Below are positions 17,937-26,786 of a stretch of 64,000 nucleotides of DNA, in pieces. Origin of the DNA: Gillisella taibaishanensis (GTDB lineage Bacteria; Pseudomonadota; Alphaproteobacteria; Rhizobiales; Rhizobiaceae); assembly GCF_001938985.1 (NCBI RefSeq), contig NZ_MKIN01000023.1, positions 62,001-126,000 on the forward strand, given 5' to 3'. Every line of letters starts with the position of its first letter. Positions within the stretch are counted from its first letter, which is position 1. The position numbers and the translations under genes are program-made. A model generated the notes under the pieces. It saw nothing but the letters and a program-made list of their open reading frames with translations. It was not told where the DNA came from and did not search any database.

Positions 17937-19838
17937 TCAGCCGGCGCGGCGGAAGGAACCGCCACGCGCAGCCTTGGCTGGCTTGTCCTCGAACAGACCC
18001 GCCAATTGTTCGGTCATGGCGCCTGCCAACTCGTCGGCATCGACGATGGTCACAGCCCGGCGGTAGTAGCGGGTAACGTCGTGGCCGATGCCGATCGCCA
18101 GCAGTTCGACCGGCGAGCGGGTCTCGATCTGCTCGATCACCGCCCGCAGATGCCGCTCCAGATAATTGCCAGGATTGACCGACAGCGTGGAATCGTCCAC
18201 CGGCGCCCCATCGGAAATCATCATCATGATCTTGCGCTGCTCGCGCCGGGCCAGCAGCCGATTATGCGCCCAGATCAGTGCTTCGCCGTCGATATTTTCC
18301 TTCAGAAGACCTTCACGCATCATCAGGCCGAGATTGCGCCGCGCGCGACGCCAGGGGGCATCCGCCGATTTGTAGACGATGTGGCGCAGATCGTTGAGAC
18401 GGCCGGGTGTCGGCGGCTTGCCACCGGCCAGCCATTGCTCACGGCTCTGTCCGCCCTTCCAGGCCTTGGTGGTAAAGCCAAGGATCTCGACCTTGACGCC
18501 GCAGCGTTCCAGCGTGCGGGCCAGAATGTCGGCGCAGGTAGCCGCAACCGTGATCGGGCGGCCGCGCATCGAGCCGGAATTGTCGATGACCAGCGTCACC
18601 ACCGTATCGCGGAACTGGGTATCTTTTTCGCGCTTAAAGGATAGCGGCTGCATCGGATCGATGATCAGTCGGGTCAGGCGTGCCGGATCGAGATAGCCTT
18701 CTTCCAGGTCGAAATCCCAGGACCGGTTCTGCTGCGCCATCAAACGGCGCTGCAAACGGTTAGCCAAGCGCCCAACAGCACCCTGCAAATGCGAGAGCTG
18801 CTTATCAAGGAAGGCGCGCAGCCGGTCCAGTTCGGCCTCGTCGCATAGGTCTTCGGCCGAAATTTCCTCGTCGAAGGCCTCAGTGAAGACCTTGTAATCG
18901 ACCTTCTCGTTGAAATCGTCGAAAGGACTGGCCGGCCGGCGCATTTCGCCGGGCGTTTCGCTGTCCTCGTCGCCTTCTTCCGCCATGTCGTCGTCGGAAA
19001 TTTCGGCGCCGTCCATTTCGCCGTCGTCCATCTGCTCTTCGGCAGATTCGCTTTCATCGGCAGGCGCGCTTTCGGAGCCGGCTTCCTCCTCGGAATTCTC
19101 CTGCTCTTCCTCGCCGCTGCGCTGCTGGTCCTCTTCCGAGGTTTCTTCCTCTTCGCTCTGGTCCGGATCCTCGCCGAAGTCCTCAGCCATTTCCATCGAC
19201 GACAGCATGTGACGCACGACGCGGGCAAAGGCCTGCTGGTCCTCGATCACATGGGCCAGATTGGAAAAATCGCCGCTTGCCTTTTCCTCGATGAAGGACC
19301 GCCACAGGTCCAGCACCTTGCCGGCGCTTTCCGGCGGCTTTTGCCCGGTCAAAGTCTCGCGCACCAGCATCGCCACGGCCTCGGCCAGCGGTGCATCCTC
19401 GCGGCGCTCGATGCCGGAGAAATTCGCCTTGGCGTATTTTTCCGAGGTCATCGACGTCAGATTGGCGGCAACACCGGTCATACGCAGCGCGCCGAGCGAT
19501 TCCACTCGAGCCTGTTCGACGGCATCGAAGACCGAGCGAGCGTCCTGCCCATCCGGCGCCATCGCGGCATGGACTTTCTGGTCATGGCACGCGAGCCTCA
19601 GCGCCATGGAATCGCCCAGACCACGGGTGACAGCCAGTTCATGGGCGGTCGGCCGCTTGGAGATTTCCGGCAGGCGAATGCGCTCGCCGGCAATGCCCGG
19701 CCGGTCATTGGCAAAGGCCACCTCGACATTGGCATCGCCCGCAATCGAGCGGACGCAGCCGGTGATCGCCCGGCGCAACGGTTCGGTATCCACCGCCGTG
19801 CCGGATTTCGCCTGTGAATTGTCGCCGCGACCTGCCAT
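17937..19838 (-). CDS. cobT: Cobaltochelatase subunit CobT
   Basis: 633 residues. CobT forms, with CobS, the AAA-type chaperone complex that works with CobN to insert cobalt into hydrogenobyrinic acid a,c-diamide in aerobic vitamin B12 synthesis. The N-terminal half is alpha-helical. A strongly acidic, Glu/Asp/Ser-rich linker covers about 205-295, and a C-terminal VWA domain carries the MIDAS motif DNSGSM near residue 418. This architecture is typical for CobT. The stop of cobS lies 17 bases upstream, so the genes form one unit. CobN is not in the window. Confidence 0.95.
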   Translation of the reverse strand: MAGRGDNSQAKSGTAVDTEPLRRAITGCVRSIAGDANVEVAFANDRPGIAGERIRLPEISKRPTAHELAVTRGLGDSMALRLACHDQKVHAAMAPDGQDARSVFDAVEQARVESLGALRMTGVAANLTSMTSEKYAKANFSGIERREDAPLAEAVAMLVRETLTGQKPPESAGKVLDLWRSFIEEKASGDFSNLAHVIEDQQAFARVVRHMLSSMEMAEDFGEDPDQSEEEETSEEDQQRSGEEEQENSEEEAGSESAPADESESAEEQMDDGEMDGAEISDDDMAEEGDEDSETPGEMRRPASPFDDFNEKVDYKVFTEAFDEEISAEDLCDEAELDRLRAFLDKQLSHLQGAVGRLANRLQRRLMAQQNRSWDFDLEEGYLDPARLTRLIIDPMQPLSFKREKDTQFRDTVVTLVIDNSGSMRGRPITVAATCADILARTLERCGVKVEILGFTTKAWKGGQSREQWLAGGKPPTPGRLNDLRHIVYKSADAPWRRARRNLGLMMREGLLKENIDGEALIWAHNRLLARREQRKIMMMISDGAPVDDSTLSVNPGNYLERHLRAVIEQIETRSPVELLAIGIGHDVTRYYRRAVTIVDADELAGAMTEQLAGLFEDKPAKAARGGSFRRAG

Positions 19839-19855
19839 GTTCCTTACGTCTCTTT

Positions 19856-20848
19856 TCAGGCGCCAAGTACGATATTGGCGGCGCTTTCCTTGAGTTCTAT
19901 GCCGAAGGCGCGCTGATACTGTTCAGCCACCAGGGTCCGCTCCAGCTCATCGCACTTGTTGAGGAAGGTGACGCGGAAGGCAAAACCGACATCGCCAAAG
20001 ATCTCGGCATTTTCAGCCCAGGTGATGACGGTACGCGGGCTCATCACCGTCGACAGATCGCCGTTGATGAAGGCAGACCGGGTCAGGTCGGCCAGCCGCA
20101 CCATCTTGGCGACGTTGTCACGACCGCCTTCGGTCGCGGCAAAGCCCTTGACCTTGGCCAGAACGATGTCGACTTCCTTCTGGTGCGGCAGATAGTTCAG
20201 CGTCGTCACGATCGACCAGCGGTCCATCTGTGCCTGGTTGATCTGCTGGGTGCCGTGATAGAGGCCGGTCGTGTCACCGAGACCCACCGTGTTTGCGGTC
20301 GCAAACAGCCGGAAAGCGGGATGCGGGCGGATGACGCGGCTCTGGTCGAGCAGGGTCAGACGACCGGAGCTTTCCAGCACGCGCTGGATGACGAACATCA
20401 CGTCCGGACGGCCGGCGTCGTATTCGTCAAACACCAGCGCGACATTGTGCTGATAGGCCCAGGGCAGGATGCCGTCCTTGAATTCGGTGATCTGCTTGCC
20501 GTCCTTCAGAACGATAGCGTCCTTGCCGACGAGGTCGATACGGCTGACATGACTGTCGAGGTTGACGCGCACGCAGGGCCAGTTCAGCCGGGCAGCGACC
20601 TGCTCGATATGGGTGGACTTACCCGTGCCGTGAAAACCGGACACCATAACGCGGCGGTTATGGGCAAAGCCGGCCAGAATGGCGAGCGTGGTTTCCCGGT
20701 CGAACAGATAGTCGGGGTCGAGATCCGGAACATAGGCATCGCCCTTGGAATAAGCCGGCACACGAATGTCGCTATCGATGCCGAACACCTCCCGGACGGA
20801 AACGGTCGTGTCGGGCAGGTTGGCGATATCTAGATCAATCTTGCTCAT
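19856..20848 (-). CDS. cobS: Cobaltochelatase subunit CobS
   Basis: 330 residues, a MoxR-type AAA+ ATPase. Walker A is GFHGTGKST and Walker B is ALVFDEYD, followed by the sensor region [11 protein letters not shown]. It drives cobalt insertion with CobT and CobN. Of two adjacent ATG codons, the second (20848) is chosen because GGAG is 5 bases upstream of it and the resulting N-terminus [12 protein letters not shown] matches known CobS. It is the first gene of the cobS-cobT run. No cobalamin riboswitch was found upstream. Confidence 0.95.
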   Translation of the reverse strand: MSKIDLDIANLPDTTVSVREVFGIDSDIRVPAYSKGDAYVPDLDPDYLFDRETTLAILAGFAHNRRVMVSGFHGTGKSTHIEQVAARLNWPCVRVNLDSHVSRIDLVGKDAIVLKDGKQITEFKDGILPWAYQHNVALVFDEYDAGRPDVMFVIQRVLESSGRLTLLDQSRVIRPHPAFRLFATANTVGLGDTTGLYHGTQQINQAQMDRWSIVTTLNYLPHQKEVDIVLAKVKGFAATEGGRDNVAKMVRLADLTRSAFINGDLSTVMSPRTVITWAENAEIFGDVGFAFRVTFLNKCDELERTLVAEQYQRAFGIELKESAANIVLGA

Positions 20849-21020
20849 CATCTCTCCAAGCCGGGCGGCATCACCCGGCGCATACAATCAGGGTCGCACT
20901 CACTCTGCCCGTCCGGCAGTCATTATTCTGCGCATGTCTTTACCGCAAACCGCTAGGCACTTTTGCGCGACATGCTCTTGCAGCTTTGCGTAGGCAATCG
21001 GCCTGAGCAGACAGACCATG

Positions 21021-21650
21021 TCAACTCACGAAACCCGATTGCTTTAACAATTGATAGGCCTGAATGACAGCCCGAAAACGTTCTTCAGAGCCCCTGTCTC
21101 CGCCATTTGCATCCGGATGATGTTTTTTGACAAGCTCTTTGTAGCGGGTCTTGATGTCTTGCGGCGTTGCCGCCCCGGTCAAGCCCAGAGCATCGAAGGC
21201 TTTCGCCTCCAATGTCTTCAGCTTGCGCGCCTGCGGCTCAATCCGCGACCCATTGCCGCGCCCTTGGCTGACAAAGCCGAACGGATCCTTCATCCGCGCC
21301 TGCGATGCGGCAGAACCGGAACGCATAGTGGACTGGATCGGTGCGCCCTTGGCAGCCTTGTTGACGCCGACCGTCCAGGTTGGGCGATGGCCTGTGATCG
21401 CCTCCTTCTGGTAGCGGGCGATTTCGCTGTCGGAGAGACCGGAGAAGTAGTTGTAGCCCTTGTTGTATTCCTTCACATGCTCAAAGCAGAACAGGAAGAA
21501 CTGGCCCTCGGCATTGCGGCCCACAGGGGCGCGATGCGCGCCGGGGCGCTCGCAGCCGTCCCATTGGCAGGTTGTGACAGGCGGCTCCGGCTCGGCGCTT
21601 TTCTTGCGGCGCGTGCGGATCTTGTCGAAATATTTTGAATCGAGTTTCAT
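21021..21650 (-). CDS. J-domain (DnaJ) protein with N-terminal Cys/His cluster
   Basis: 209 residues. A C-terminal J domain (about 145-209) carries the HPD motif in KKHHPDANGGDRGSEERFR, so it should stimulate an Hsp70 such as DnaK. The N-terminal region (about 25-62) holds C28, C33, C55 and H58 in a CxxxxC...CxxH arrangement, which could bind zinc. No glycine/phenylalanine region or DnaJ-type zinc fingers are present. ATG 21650 is chosen since rhizobial homologues start MKLDSKYFD; upstream codons belong to a TTG extension without similarity. Location between cobS and divergent bolA is conserved in the family. The client is unknown. Confidence 0.86.
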   Translation of the reverse strand: MKLDSKYFDKIRTRRKKSAEPEPPVTTCQWDGCERPGAHRAPVGRNAEGQFFLFCFEHVKEYNKGYNYFSGLSDSEIARYQKEAITGHRPTWTVGVNKAAKGAPIQSTMRSGSAASQARMKDPFGFVSQGRGNGSRIEPQARKLKTLEAKAFDALGLTGAATPQDIKTRYKELVKKHHPDANGGDRGSEERFRAVIQAYQLLKQSGFVS

Positions 21651-21798
21651 TGGCAAATTATGGGGCTTTCCCCCGCTCACAACAAGAATTGACAAATCAC
21701 ATTGTTATTGCCCTTTTGGAGGCTTTTCCGAAAACCACCCCAACCTAGCCAAAACGAGCCCGCCAAAACGGGCGCCACCAGAATGGGAACCAAGCCCG

Positions 21799-22080
21799 AT
21801 GTCGCTTCGTGAAACGATCGAGCAGAAACTGACCGAGCATTTCCAGCCGGAGCGGCTTGCCGTCATCGACGAAAGCCATCACCATGCAGGACACCAGCCG
21901 GATATATCAGGCACCGGCGAAACCCATATGCGGGTGCGCATTGTCTCTGCAAGCTTTGTCGGCGTGACCAGGCTTGCCCGGCACCGGGCCGTCACCGACC
22001 TGCTGAAGCCAGAGCTCGACGCTGGCCTGCATGCGCTGGCGATCGAGCCCTCGGCGCCTGGCGAAGCGGTACGTTGGTAA
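21799..22080 (+). CDS. bolA: BolA family protein
   Basis: 93 residues. BolA proteins pair with monothiol glutaredoxins in iron-sulphur and iron homeostasis, and some bind DNA. The pattern is typical: an IEQKLTEHFQPERLAVIDESH start with the histidine region, the GTGETHMRVRIVSASF core and a helix RHRAVTDLLKPEL, with C-terminal HALAIEPSAPGE. The start codon at 21799 follows a GGGAACC site. It is divergent from the J-domain gene (148 bases) and its stop abuts the end of the convergent aroB. Confidence 0.9.
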   Translation: MSLRETIEQKLTEHFQPERLAVIDESHHHAGHQPDISGTGETHMRVRIVSASFVGVTRLARHRAVTDLLKPELDAGLHALAIEPSAPGEAVRW

Positions 22081-23208
22081 TCAGCGCTCCAGCTTTTCGC
22101 TGAGGAAGGACAGAACTTCGGAAGACGGAACATCGTCAGCCACGAAGGACTGGCCAACGCCATGGGTGAGGATGAAGGTCAGCTGGCCGCCCTTCACCTT
22201 CTTGTCCTGGGCGATGGCCTTCATCAGCTCTTCAGCCGGCGGCATATCGCCCTTGATGTCGCTGATACGGGTCGGCAGACCAACCTCTTTCAGGTGGCGC
22301 TCGACGCGCTTGGCATCGTCGGGGCTTGCCAGGTTGAGGCGCGCGGAAAACTCATGCGCCAGCACCATGCCGATGGACACGCCCTCGCCATGCACAAGCC
22401 GGCTGCTGTCGTAATGCGTCGCCGCCTCCAGTGCATGGCCGAAGGTGTGGCCGAGATTGAGCAGCGCCCGACGGCCGTTCTCCCGCTCGTCCGCCACGAC
22501 CACATCGGCCTTGGCCTGGCAGGACAGCGCGATTGCCTCCGTCCGGGCCGGCCCGCCCGAAAAGACCTCGCGCCAATTGCGCTCCAGCCAGTCGAAGAAT
22601 TCAGGCTTGTCGATCAGGCCATATTTGGCAACCTCGGCGTAGCCAGCGCGAAATTCGCGTTCGCTCAGCGTATTCAGCACCGCCGTATCGGCAAGCACCA
22701 GATCCGGCTGATTGAAGACGCCGACGAGGTTCTTGCCCTGCCGCGCATTAATACCGGTCTTGCCGCCAACCGAGCTGTCGACCTGCGACAGCAACGATGT
22801 CGGGATCTGCACGAAACGCACGCCGCGCCGCACGATGCCGGCGGCAAAGCCGGTCAGATCGCCGATCACCCCACCGCCCAGCGCAATCACGACGTCATTG
22901 CGCTCGATCCGGGCTTCCAGCAGCACGTCGCAGACCTTGGTCAGATGGTCGAAGCTCTTGGTCTTTTCGCCCGCTGGCAACGTCAGGGACACCGTATCGA
23001 AACCATCGGCCTCCAGACTGTCCATCAGCGGGCCGTGATAGAGTGCCCCGACATTCTCGTCGGTGATAATAGCCGCCTTGCGGCCCTTGATGCGGGTGGA
23101 GATCTCACCGCCAGCGCGGCCGATCAATCCGTCCCCAATCAGGATATCATAGGCGCGCTCGCCCAAGGGAACATGCACGAGGTGCTCGGAGGTCTGCTGG
23201 CTGCTCAT
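22081..23208 (-). CDS. aroB: 3-dehydroquinate synthase
   Basis: 375 residues. It converts DAHP to 3-dehydroquinate, the second step of the shikimate pathway, using NAD and a divalent metal. Key segments: PAGEKTKSF, the nucleotide loop GGGVIGDLTGFAAG, PTSLLSQVDSSVGGKTGIN, and metal ligands in EFRAGYAE and LNLGHTFGHALE. The start at 23208 overlaps the aroK stop by 4 bases (ATGA), indicating translational coupling. The open frame further upstream runs within aroK in another frame and is not real coding. Confidence 0.96.
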   Translation of the reverse strand: MSSQQTSEHLVHVPLGERAYDILIGDGLIGRAGGEISTRIKGRKAAIITDENVGALYHGPLMDSLEADGFDTVSLTLPAGEKTKSFDHLTKVCDVLLEARIERNDVVIALGGGVIGDLTGFAAGIVRRGVRFVQIPTSLLSQVDSSVGGKTGINARQGKNLVGVFNQPDLVLADTAVLNTLSEREFRAGYAEVAKYGLIDKPEFFDWLERNWREVFSGGPARTEAIALSCQAKADVVVADERENGRRALLNLGHTFGHALEAATHYDSSRLVHGEGVSIGMVLAHEFSARLNLASPDDAKRVERHLKEVGLPTRISDIKGDMPPAEELMKAIAQDKKVKGGQLTFILTHGVGQSFVADDVPSSEVLSFLSEKLER

Positions 23209-23786
23209 CGATTGGTCCTGCCTTTGCTCAGATAGGCGATCACCGCGTGCATCACGTCGTCTGCGATGACCTCCTTGCGCACATCGCGCGAGGAAATGGT
23301 GATATCGGCCCGCTGGTAGATCGGATAGCGATCCTGCATCAGCTTTTCCAGCGTCTGTTTGGGATTTTCGGTCTTCAGCAGCGGACGGTTGTCTCGCTTG
23401 TTGACCCGCTCCCAGAGCACCTCGAGATCGGCTTTCAACCAGACGGAAACACCACCGCGCTCGATCTGCCTTCTGGTTCTGTCGTTGATGAAGGCGCCGC
23501 CGCCGGTCGATACCACCTTCGACCCCGAGCGCAGCAGCCGCCGGACGACCCTCGTCTCGAGCGCCCGAAATTCCGGTTCGCCATAAGCGGCAAACAGTTC
23601 TCCGATCGTCATGCGCGAGACGCGCTCGATCTCGGTATCGGTATCGACGAAGGGCATTCCGAGTTGCTGGGCGACGAGACGGCCAATGGCGGATTTTCCA
23701 GCCCCCATCAATCCGACGAAAACCAGATTTCGACGCCCGAGCGCCGAGCGTGCCTGCTCGGCAAGAGGAGAAACAGCATGGGGCAT
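23205..23786 (-). CDS. aroK: Shikimate kinase
   Basis: 193 residues. It phosphorylates shikimate at the 3-hydroxyl with ATP. The P-loop GLMGAGKSAIG is at about 25-35. Shikimate-binding residues appear in DTDTEIERVSRMTI and STGGGAF, and the lid is RDNRPLLKT. It is the promoter-proximal gene of the aroK-aroB pair. The N-terminal 15 residues before the kinase core are usual in rhizobia, so ATG 23786 is kept. Confidence 0.95.
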   Translation of the reverse strand: MPHAVSPLAEQARSALGRRNLVFVGLMGAGKSAIGRLVAQQLGMPFVDTDTEIERVSRMTIGELFAAYGEPEFRALETRVVRRLLRSGSKVVSTGGGAFINDRTRRQIERGGVSVWLKADLEVLWERVNKRDNRPLLKTENPKQTLEKLMQDRYPIYQRADITISSRDVRKEVIADDVMHAVIAYLSKGRTNR

Positions 23787-24053
23787 CGGTTAAGTCATCA
23801 GCCTTTTCGCAACAGTTGATCACCCTATTGACAAATGCCGCGGCCACGTCAAGCACTCGCCGCATTCCGCCTCCAGATTCACGAGATCGAATATCCCCGG
23901 ATATCCGGCTAACAACCCGCGCCGCAGCCTTTGCCGCTTTGGCCACCGCAGGGCAGCATCGAAACCTGTTGCATCCCAACTTGAAACAGGGTCAGCTTGG
24001 GCCGATATACCGTGATCGAAGGCACTTGCTTTTGCCCGGCAGGAGACCGAACC

Positions 24054-24206
24054 ATGCCCAGCCTGTTCCGCTTTCTCTTTATCCTCGCGAGTATCGCGGC
24101 GATGATCTATGCGGCCATGTGGGCACTGGTGATTTTCGTAGAGCCCAGCCAGCGCGAAATCTCCGCCACCGTGGCCACCATGCAGAACAAAGTGCCCCAA
24201 CCGTAA
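24054..24206 (+). CDS. 50-residue single-pass membrane protein
   Basis: A 50-residue protein with one hydrophobic helix (about 5-27, FRFLFILASIAAMIYAAMW) followed by a short polar tail with VEPSQREISATV. The start has an excellent AGGAG site 8 bases upstream. Similar small proteins between aroK and xerD occur in other rhizobia, sometimes mislabelled histidine kinase; function is unknown. It is divergent from aroK. Confidence 0.72.
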   Translation: MPSLFRFLFILASIAAMIYAAMWALVIFVEPSQREISATVATMQNKVPQP

Positions 24207-24229
24207 AACCGGGCATGAGAGTTTGTCAG

Positions 24230-24275
24230 GCACAAGTGGAAACCGGTTTTCCCGAAAAGACAAACGAAAACAAAA
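24230..24275. repeat. Copy of a dispersed rhizobial intergenic repeat
   Basis: The stretch AAGTGGAAACCGGTTTTCCC with the following CGAAAAGAC is a copy of the AAAGTGGGAACCGGTTTTCGG-type palindromic sequence that is abundant between genes of Rhizobium and relatives. A second, inverted copy is at 28447-28488. Confidence 0.55.
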
Positions 24276-24279
24276 GAAC

Positions 24280-24319
24280 CTAGAGTCTGTTCGGTTCATC
24301 TGAACCTGACAGACCCTAG
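24280..24319. repeat. Imperfect 19-base inverted repeat before xerD
   Basis: The arms 24280-24298 (CTAGAGTCTGTTCGGTTCA) and 24301-24319 match as an inverted repeat at 16 of 19 positions around a two-base loop. It ends 23 bases before the xerD start, so it could shape the leader of the message. No T-run follows. Confidence 0.6.
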
Positions 24320-24342
24320 CAACAGACGAAAGATCGATAGCC

Positions 24343-25314
24343 ATGGTTGATCTCGGCCGCGCCCGCATCGAGGCCTTCCTGGAAATGATGAGCGCAGAGC
24401 GTGGGGCGGCCGGTAATACGCTTGTGTCCTATGAGCGCGATCTTGACGATCTCTACACCTTTCTGACGGAGCGCAAGGTTTCGGTCATGAGCGTCAGCAG
24501 TGAGGATCTCTCCGCCTATCTGACCAATCTGGGCCAGCGCGGCTTTGAGCCCTCTTCTCAGGCGCGCCGACTGTCGGCGCTCAGGCAATTCTACAAATTC
24601 CTCTATGCAGAGGGGCTGCGCGAAGACGATCCGACCGCAATCCTCGACACCCCGAAAAAGGGCCGCCCCCTGCCCAAGACCCTGTCGATTGCCGATGTCG
24701 ACAAGATGCTGGCGCTGGCGCAAGCAGAAGCTGCTCTTGAGGGTGCCGAGCGGCTGCAACGACTGCGGCGCCTGGCGCTGCTGGAACTGCTTTATGCCAC
24801 CGGCATGCGCGTCAGCGAGCTCGTTTCCCTGCCCGCCAACGTTCTGGCACAGGAAGGGCGCTTCCTGGTCATCCGCGGCAAGGGCAACAAGGAGCGGCTG
24901 GTGCCGCTGTCACGCTCTGCGATATCGGCCATGCGCGCCTATGCCGAAGCAAAGGAGAGGGCGCAGGAACTGGCCGCAGCCGACAAGCAAAAGACGAAAG
25001 CGGCTGCCATCGGCTTTCTGTTTCCGGCGGCCAGCCGCGAGGGCCACCTGCCGCGCCAGGTTTTTGCCCGGGAATTGAAGGATCTGGCCATCAGGGCAGG
25101 TCTGGACGGCGATGCGGTCTCGCCGCACGTGCTCCGGCACGCCTTTGCCAGTCATTTGCTGGAAAATGGCGCAGATCTACGTGTTGTGCAGGAATTACTT
25201 GGACATAGCGACATTTCGACGACGCAAATCTACACCCATGTGCTCGAAGAAAGGCTGCAGATTCTGGTCGAAACGCATCACCCTCTTGCAAAACATAGGA
25301 AAAACCACGATTAG
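24343..25314 (+). CDS. xerD: Tyrosine recombinase XerD
   Basis: 323 residues. XerD with XerC resolves chromosome dimers at dif. The N-terminal SAM-like core-binding domain spans about 1-95 and the catalytic domain about 110-310. Catalytic residues are visible: R156 (GMRVSEL), H262 and R265 (HVLRH), H288 (GHSDIS) and the nucleophile Y297 (QIYTH). A longer insert between the catalytic lysine region and the HxxR box (about 185-225, Ala/Lys/Gln rich) is typical for alphaproteobacterial XerD. It is a chromosomal housekeeping gene and no integrative element is seen around it. Confidence 0.92.
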   Translation: MVDLGRARIEAFLEMMSAERGAAGNTLVSYERDLDDLYTFLTERKVSVMSVSSEDLSAYLTNLGQRGFEPSSQARRLSALRQFYKFLYAEGLREDDPTAILDTPKKGRPLPKTLSIADVDKMLALAQAEAALEGAERLQRLRRLALLELLYATGMRVSELVSLPANVLAQEGRFLVIRGKGNKERLVPLSRSAISAMRAYAEAKERAQELAAADKQKTKAAAIGFLFPAASREGHLPRQVFARELKDLAIRAGLDGDAVSPHVLRHAFASHLLENGADLRVVQELLGHSDISTTQIYTHVLEERLQILVETHHPLAKHRKNHD

Positions 25315-25529
25315 AAGCGCGGCCAAGCGATGTGCTAAGCCCGCCGGGTTGATAAGCACATCGCCAAAACGACAGGGATGCGATCAGCATTGTGACGGAG
25401 CGGCCAGCTCGCCCCAGTGCCGGAGATAAACGGCAGGATCGGGCAGGCAGCCAAGACAGGACGGTGACCGCGCAAGGCTTTGCGCTTGGCCCCGTGAGCA
25501 GGACAGAGTAACGGATCGGAACGGACCTG

Positions 25530-26483
25530 ATGATCAACTATCTCGATTTCGAAAAGCCTATTTCCGACCTCGAAGGCAAGATTCACGAGTTGAAGAAGCT
25601 GAAGAGCGAGGACGAAAGCATCGACACCTCGGAAGAGATCTCGCGTCTGGAAGTTCGCGTTCGCGAGGCCATGGAAGAGATTTATTCCAAGCTCAACGCC
25701 TGGCAGAAGACCCAGGTGGCGCGCCATCCCCAGCGTCCGCATTTCGTCGATTACGCCTCGCGCCTGTTCACCGATTTCACGCCGCTGGCTGGCGACCGCA
25801 AATTTGCAGAAGACGCCGCCATCCAGGCAGGCCTCGCCCGTTTCCGCGGCCAGCCGGTGGCGATCATCGGCCAGGAAAAGGGCAGCGACACCAAATCGCG
25901 CCTCAAGCATAATTTTGGCAGCCCGCGTCCGGAAGGCTATCGCAAGGCCATTCGCGTCATGGAAATGGCCGATCGGTTCGGCCTGCCGGTCATTTCGCTG
26001 GTCGATACCGCCGGTGCCTATCCGGGCGTCGGCGCCGAAGAACGTGGCCAGGCGGAAGCCATCGCCCGCTCCACGGAAATGTGCCTCAATCTGAAGTCGC
26101 CGCTTATCTCAGTTGTTATCGGTGAAGGCGGCTCCGGCGGCGCTATTGCCATTGCGACCGGCAACCGCGTCTTCATGCTTGAACATGCGATCTATTCGGT
26201 GATCTCGCCGGAAGGTGCTGCGTCCATCCTCTGGCGCGACAGCACACGCGCCAAGGAAGCCGCCACCAACATGAAGATCACTGCCGAAGACCTGAAGGGT
26301 TTCGGTATCATCGACGATATCATCCCAGAACCGGTCGGCGGCGCCCATCGCAATCCCGAAACGGTCATCGACCGCGCTGGCGAGACCATTGCGGCGGCGT
26401 TGAAGGACATGTCCGGCCTTAGCGGGTTGGAACTGCGCAATCAGCGCCGGCAGAAATTCCTCGATATCGGCCGCAATCTCTAA
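25530..26483 (+). CDS. accA: Acetyl-CoA carboxylase, carboxyltransferase subunit alpha
   Basis: 317 residues, the usual size. It transfers the carboxyl group from biotin to acetyl-CoA with AccD, the first step of fatty acid synthesis. Typical segments: MINYLDFEKPISDLEGKI at the start, HPQRPHFVDYA, GQEKGSDTK, FGSPRPEGYRKA, the oxyanion-hole region TAGAYPGVGAEERGQ and GEGGSGGAIAI, and ISPEGAASILWRD. It is a single gene downstream of xerD, with 215 bases between them. AccD is not in the window. Confidence 0.97.
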   Translation: MINYLDFEKPISDLEGKIHELKKLKSEDESIDTSEEISRLEVRVREAMEEIYSKLNAWQKTQVARHPQRPHFVDYASRLFTDFTPLAGDRKFAEDAAIQAGLARFRGQPVAIIGQEKGSDTKSRLKHNFGSPRPEGYRKAIRVMEMADRFGLPVISLVDTAGAYPGVGAEERGQAEAIARSTEMCLNLKSPLISVVIGEGGSGGAIAIATGNRVFMLEHAIYSVISPEGAASILWRDSTRAKEAATNMKITAEDLKGFGIIDDIIPEPVGGAHRNPETVIDRAGETIAAALKDMSGLSGLELRNQRRQKFLDIGRNL

Positions 26484-26786
26484 GACAAATGGATTTAAGA
26501 TGCCTGGCCACGGATTGATCCGTGCCAGGCACTCGCCCCAGAAAAGATCCAATCTGATCTTATGGCCGGATTGATATCGGCGTAGCTACCGTACCATTTA
26601 CCATTCGTTGACATTTTGGTAACCATATTCAGGCAAGGATCGAGGCTGGATCGGCAGGCTTGGACTTGATATGGTCCTGTCGGAATGCGACCGACATTCT
26701 GCAATCCAGGGGTTGAGGATGCGCTCGCATATATCACCCCTATCCCCGTGCCGACGCCCCGCTATCAGACCCGGTTGAACTCGACA
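26484..26786. other. Gap between accA and the L,D-transpeptidase gene
   Basis: About 300 bases without a gene. A hairpin lies at 26501-26531: TGCCTGGCCACGGAT pairs with ATCCGTGCCAGGCA with one bulged base; it lacks a T-run, so it is at best a weak accA terminator or a transcript-end stabiliser. Further on, TTTACCA (26597-26603) and TGGTAAC (26617-26623) are inverted copies that may belong to the downstream promoter. Confidence 0.5.

Noticed and set aside
17460-18644. Long open frame on the plus strand opposite the phytase-like gene and cobT
   Set aside because: It has shadow-type composition, no ribosome site, no recognisable domain, and crosses two well-supported genes.
20849-21020. Cobalamin riboswitch upstream of cobS
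   Set aside because: The gap is short and lacks the B12-box pattern; cobST genes often lack such control.
23209-23979. Upstream extension of the aroB reading frame to more than 600 residues
   Set aside because: The extension lies in another frame of aroK and has no AroB similarity; the ATGA overlap start is typical.
24343-25314. Tyrosine recombinase as sign of an integrated element
   Set aside because: The protein has the XerD housekeeping form, and the surrounding genes are core genes without att-like repeats.
26587-26598. 12-base word TACCGTACCATT shared with 50686-50697, both upstream of lipoprotein genes
   Set aside because: Exact 12-base matches are expected many times by chance in 64 kb; no further similarity flanks them.
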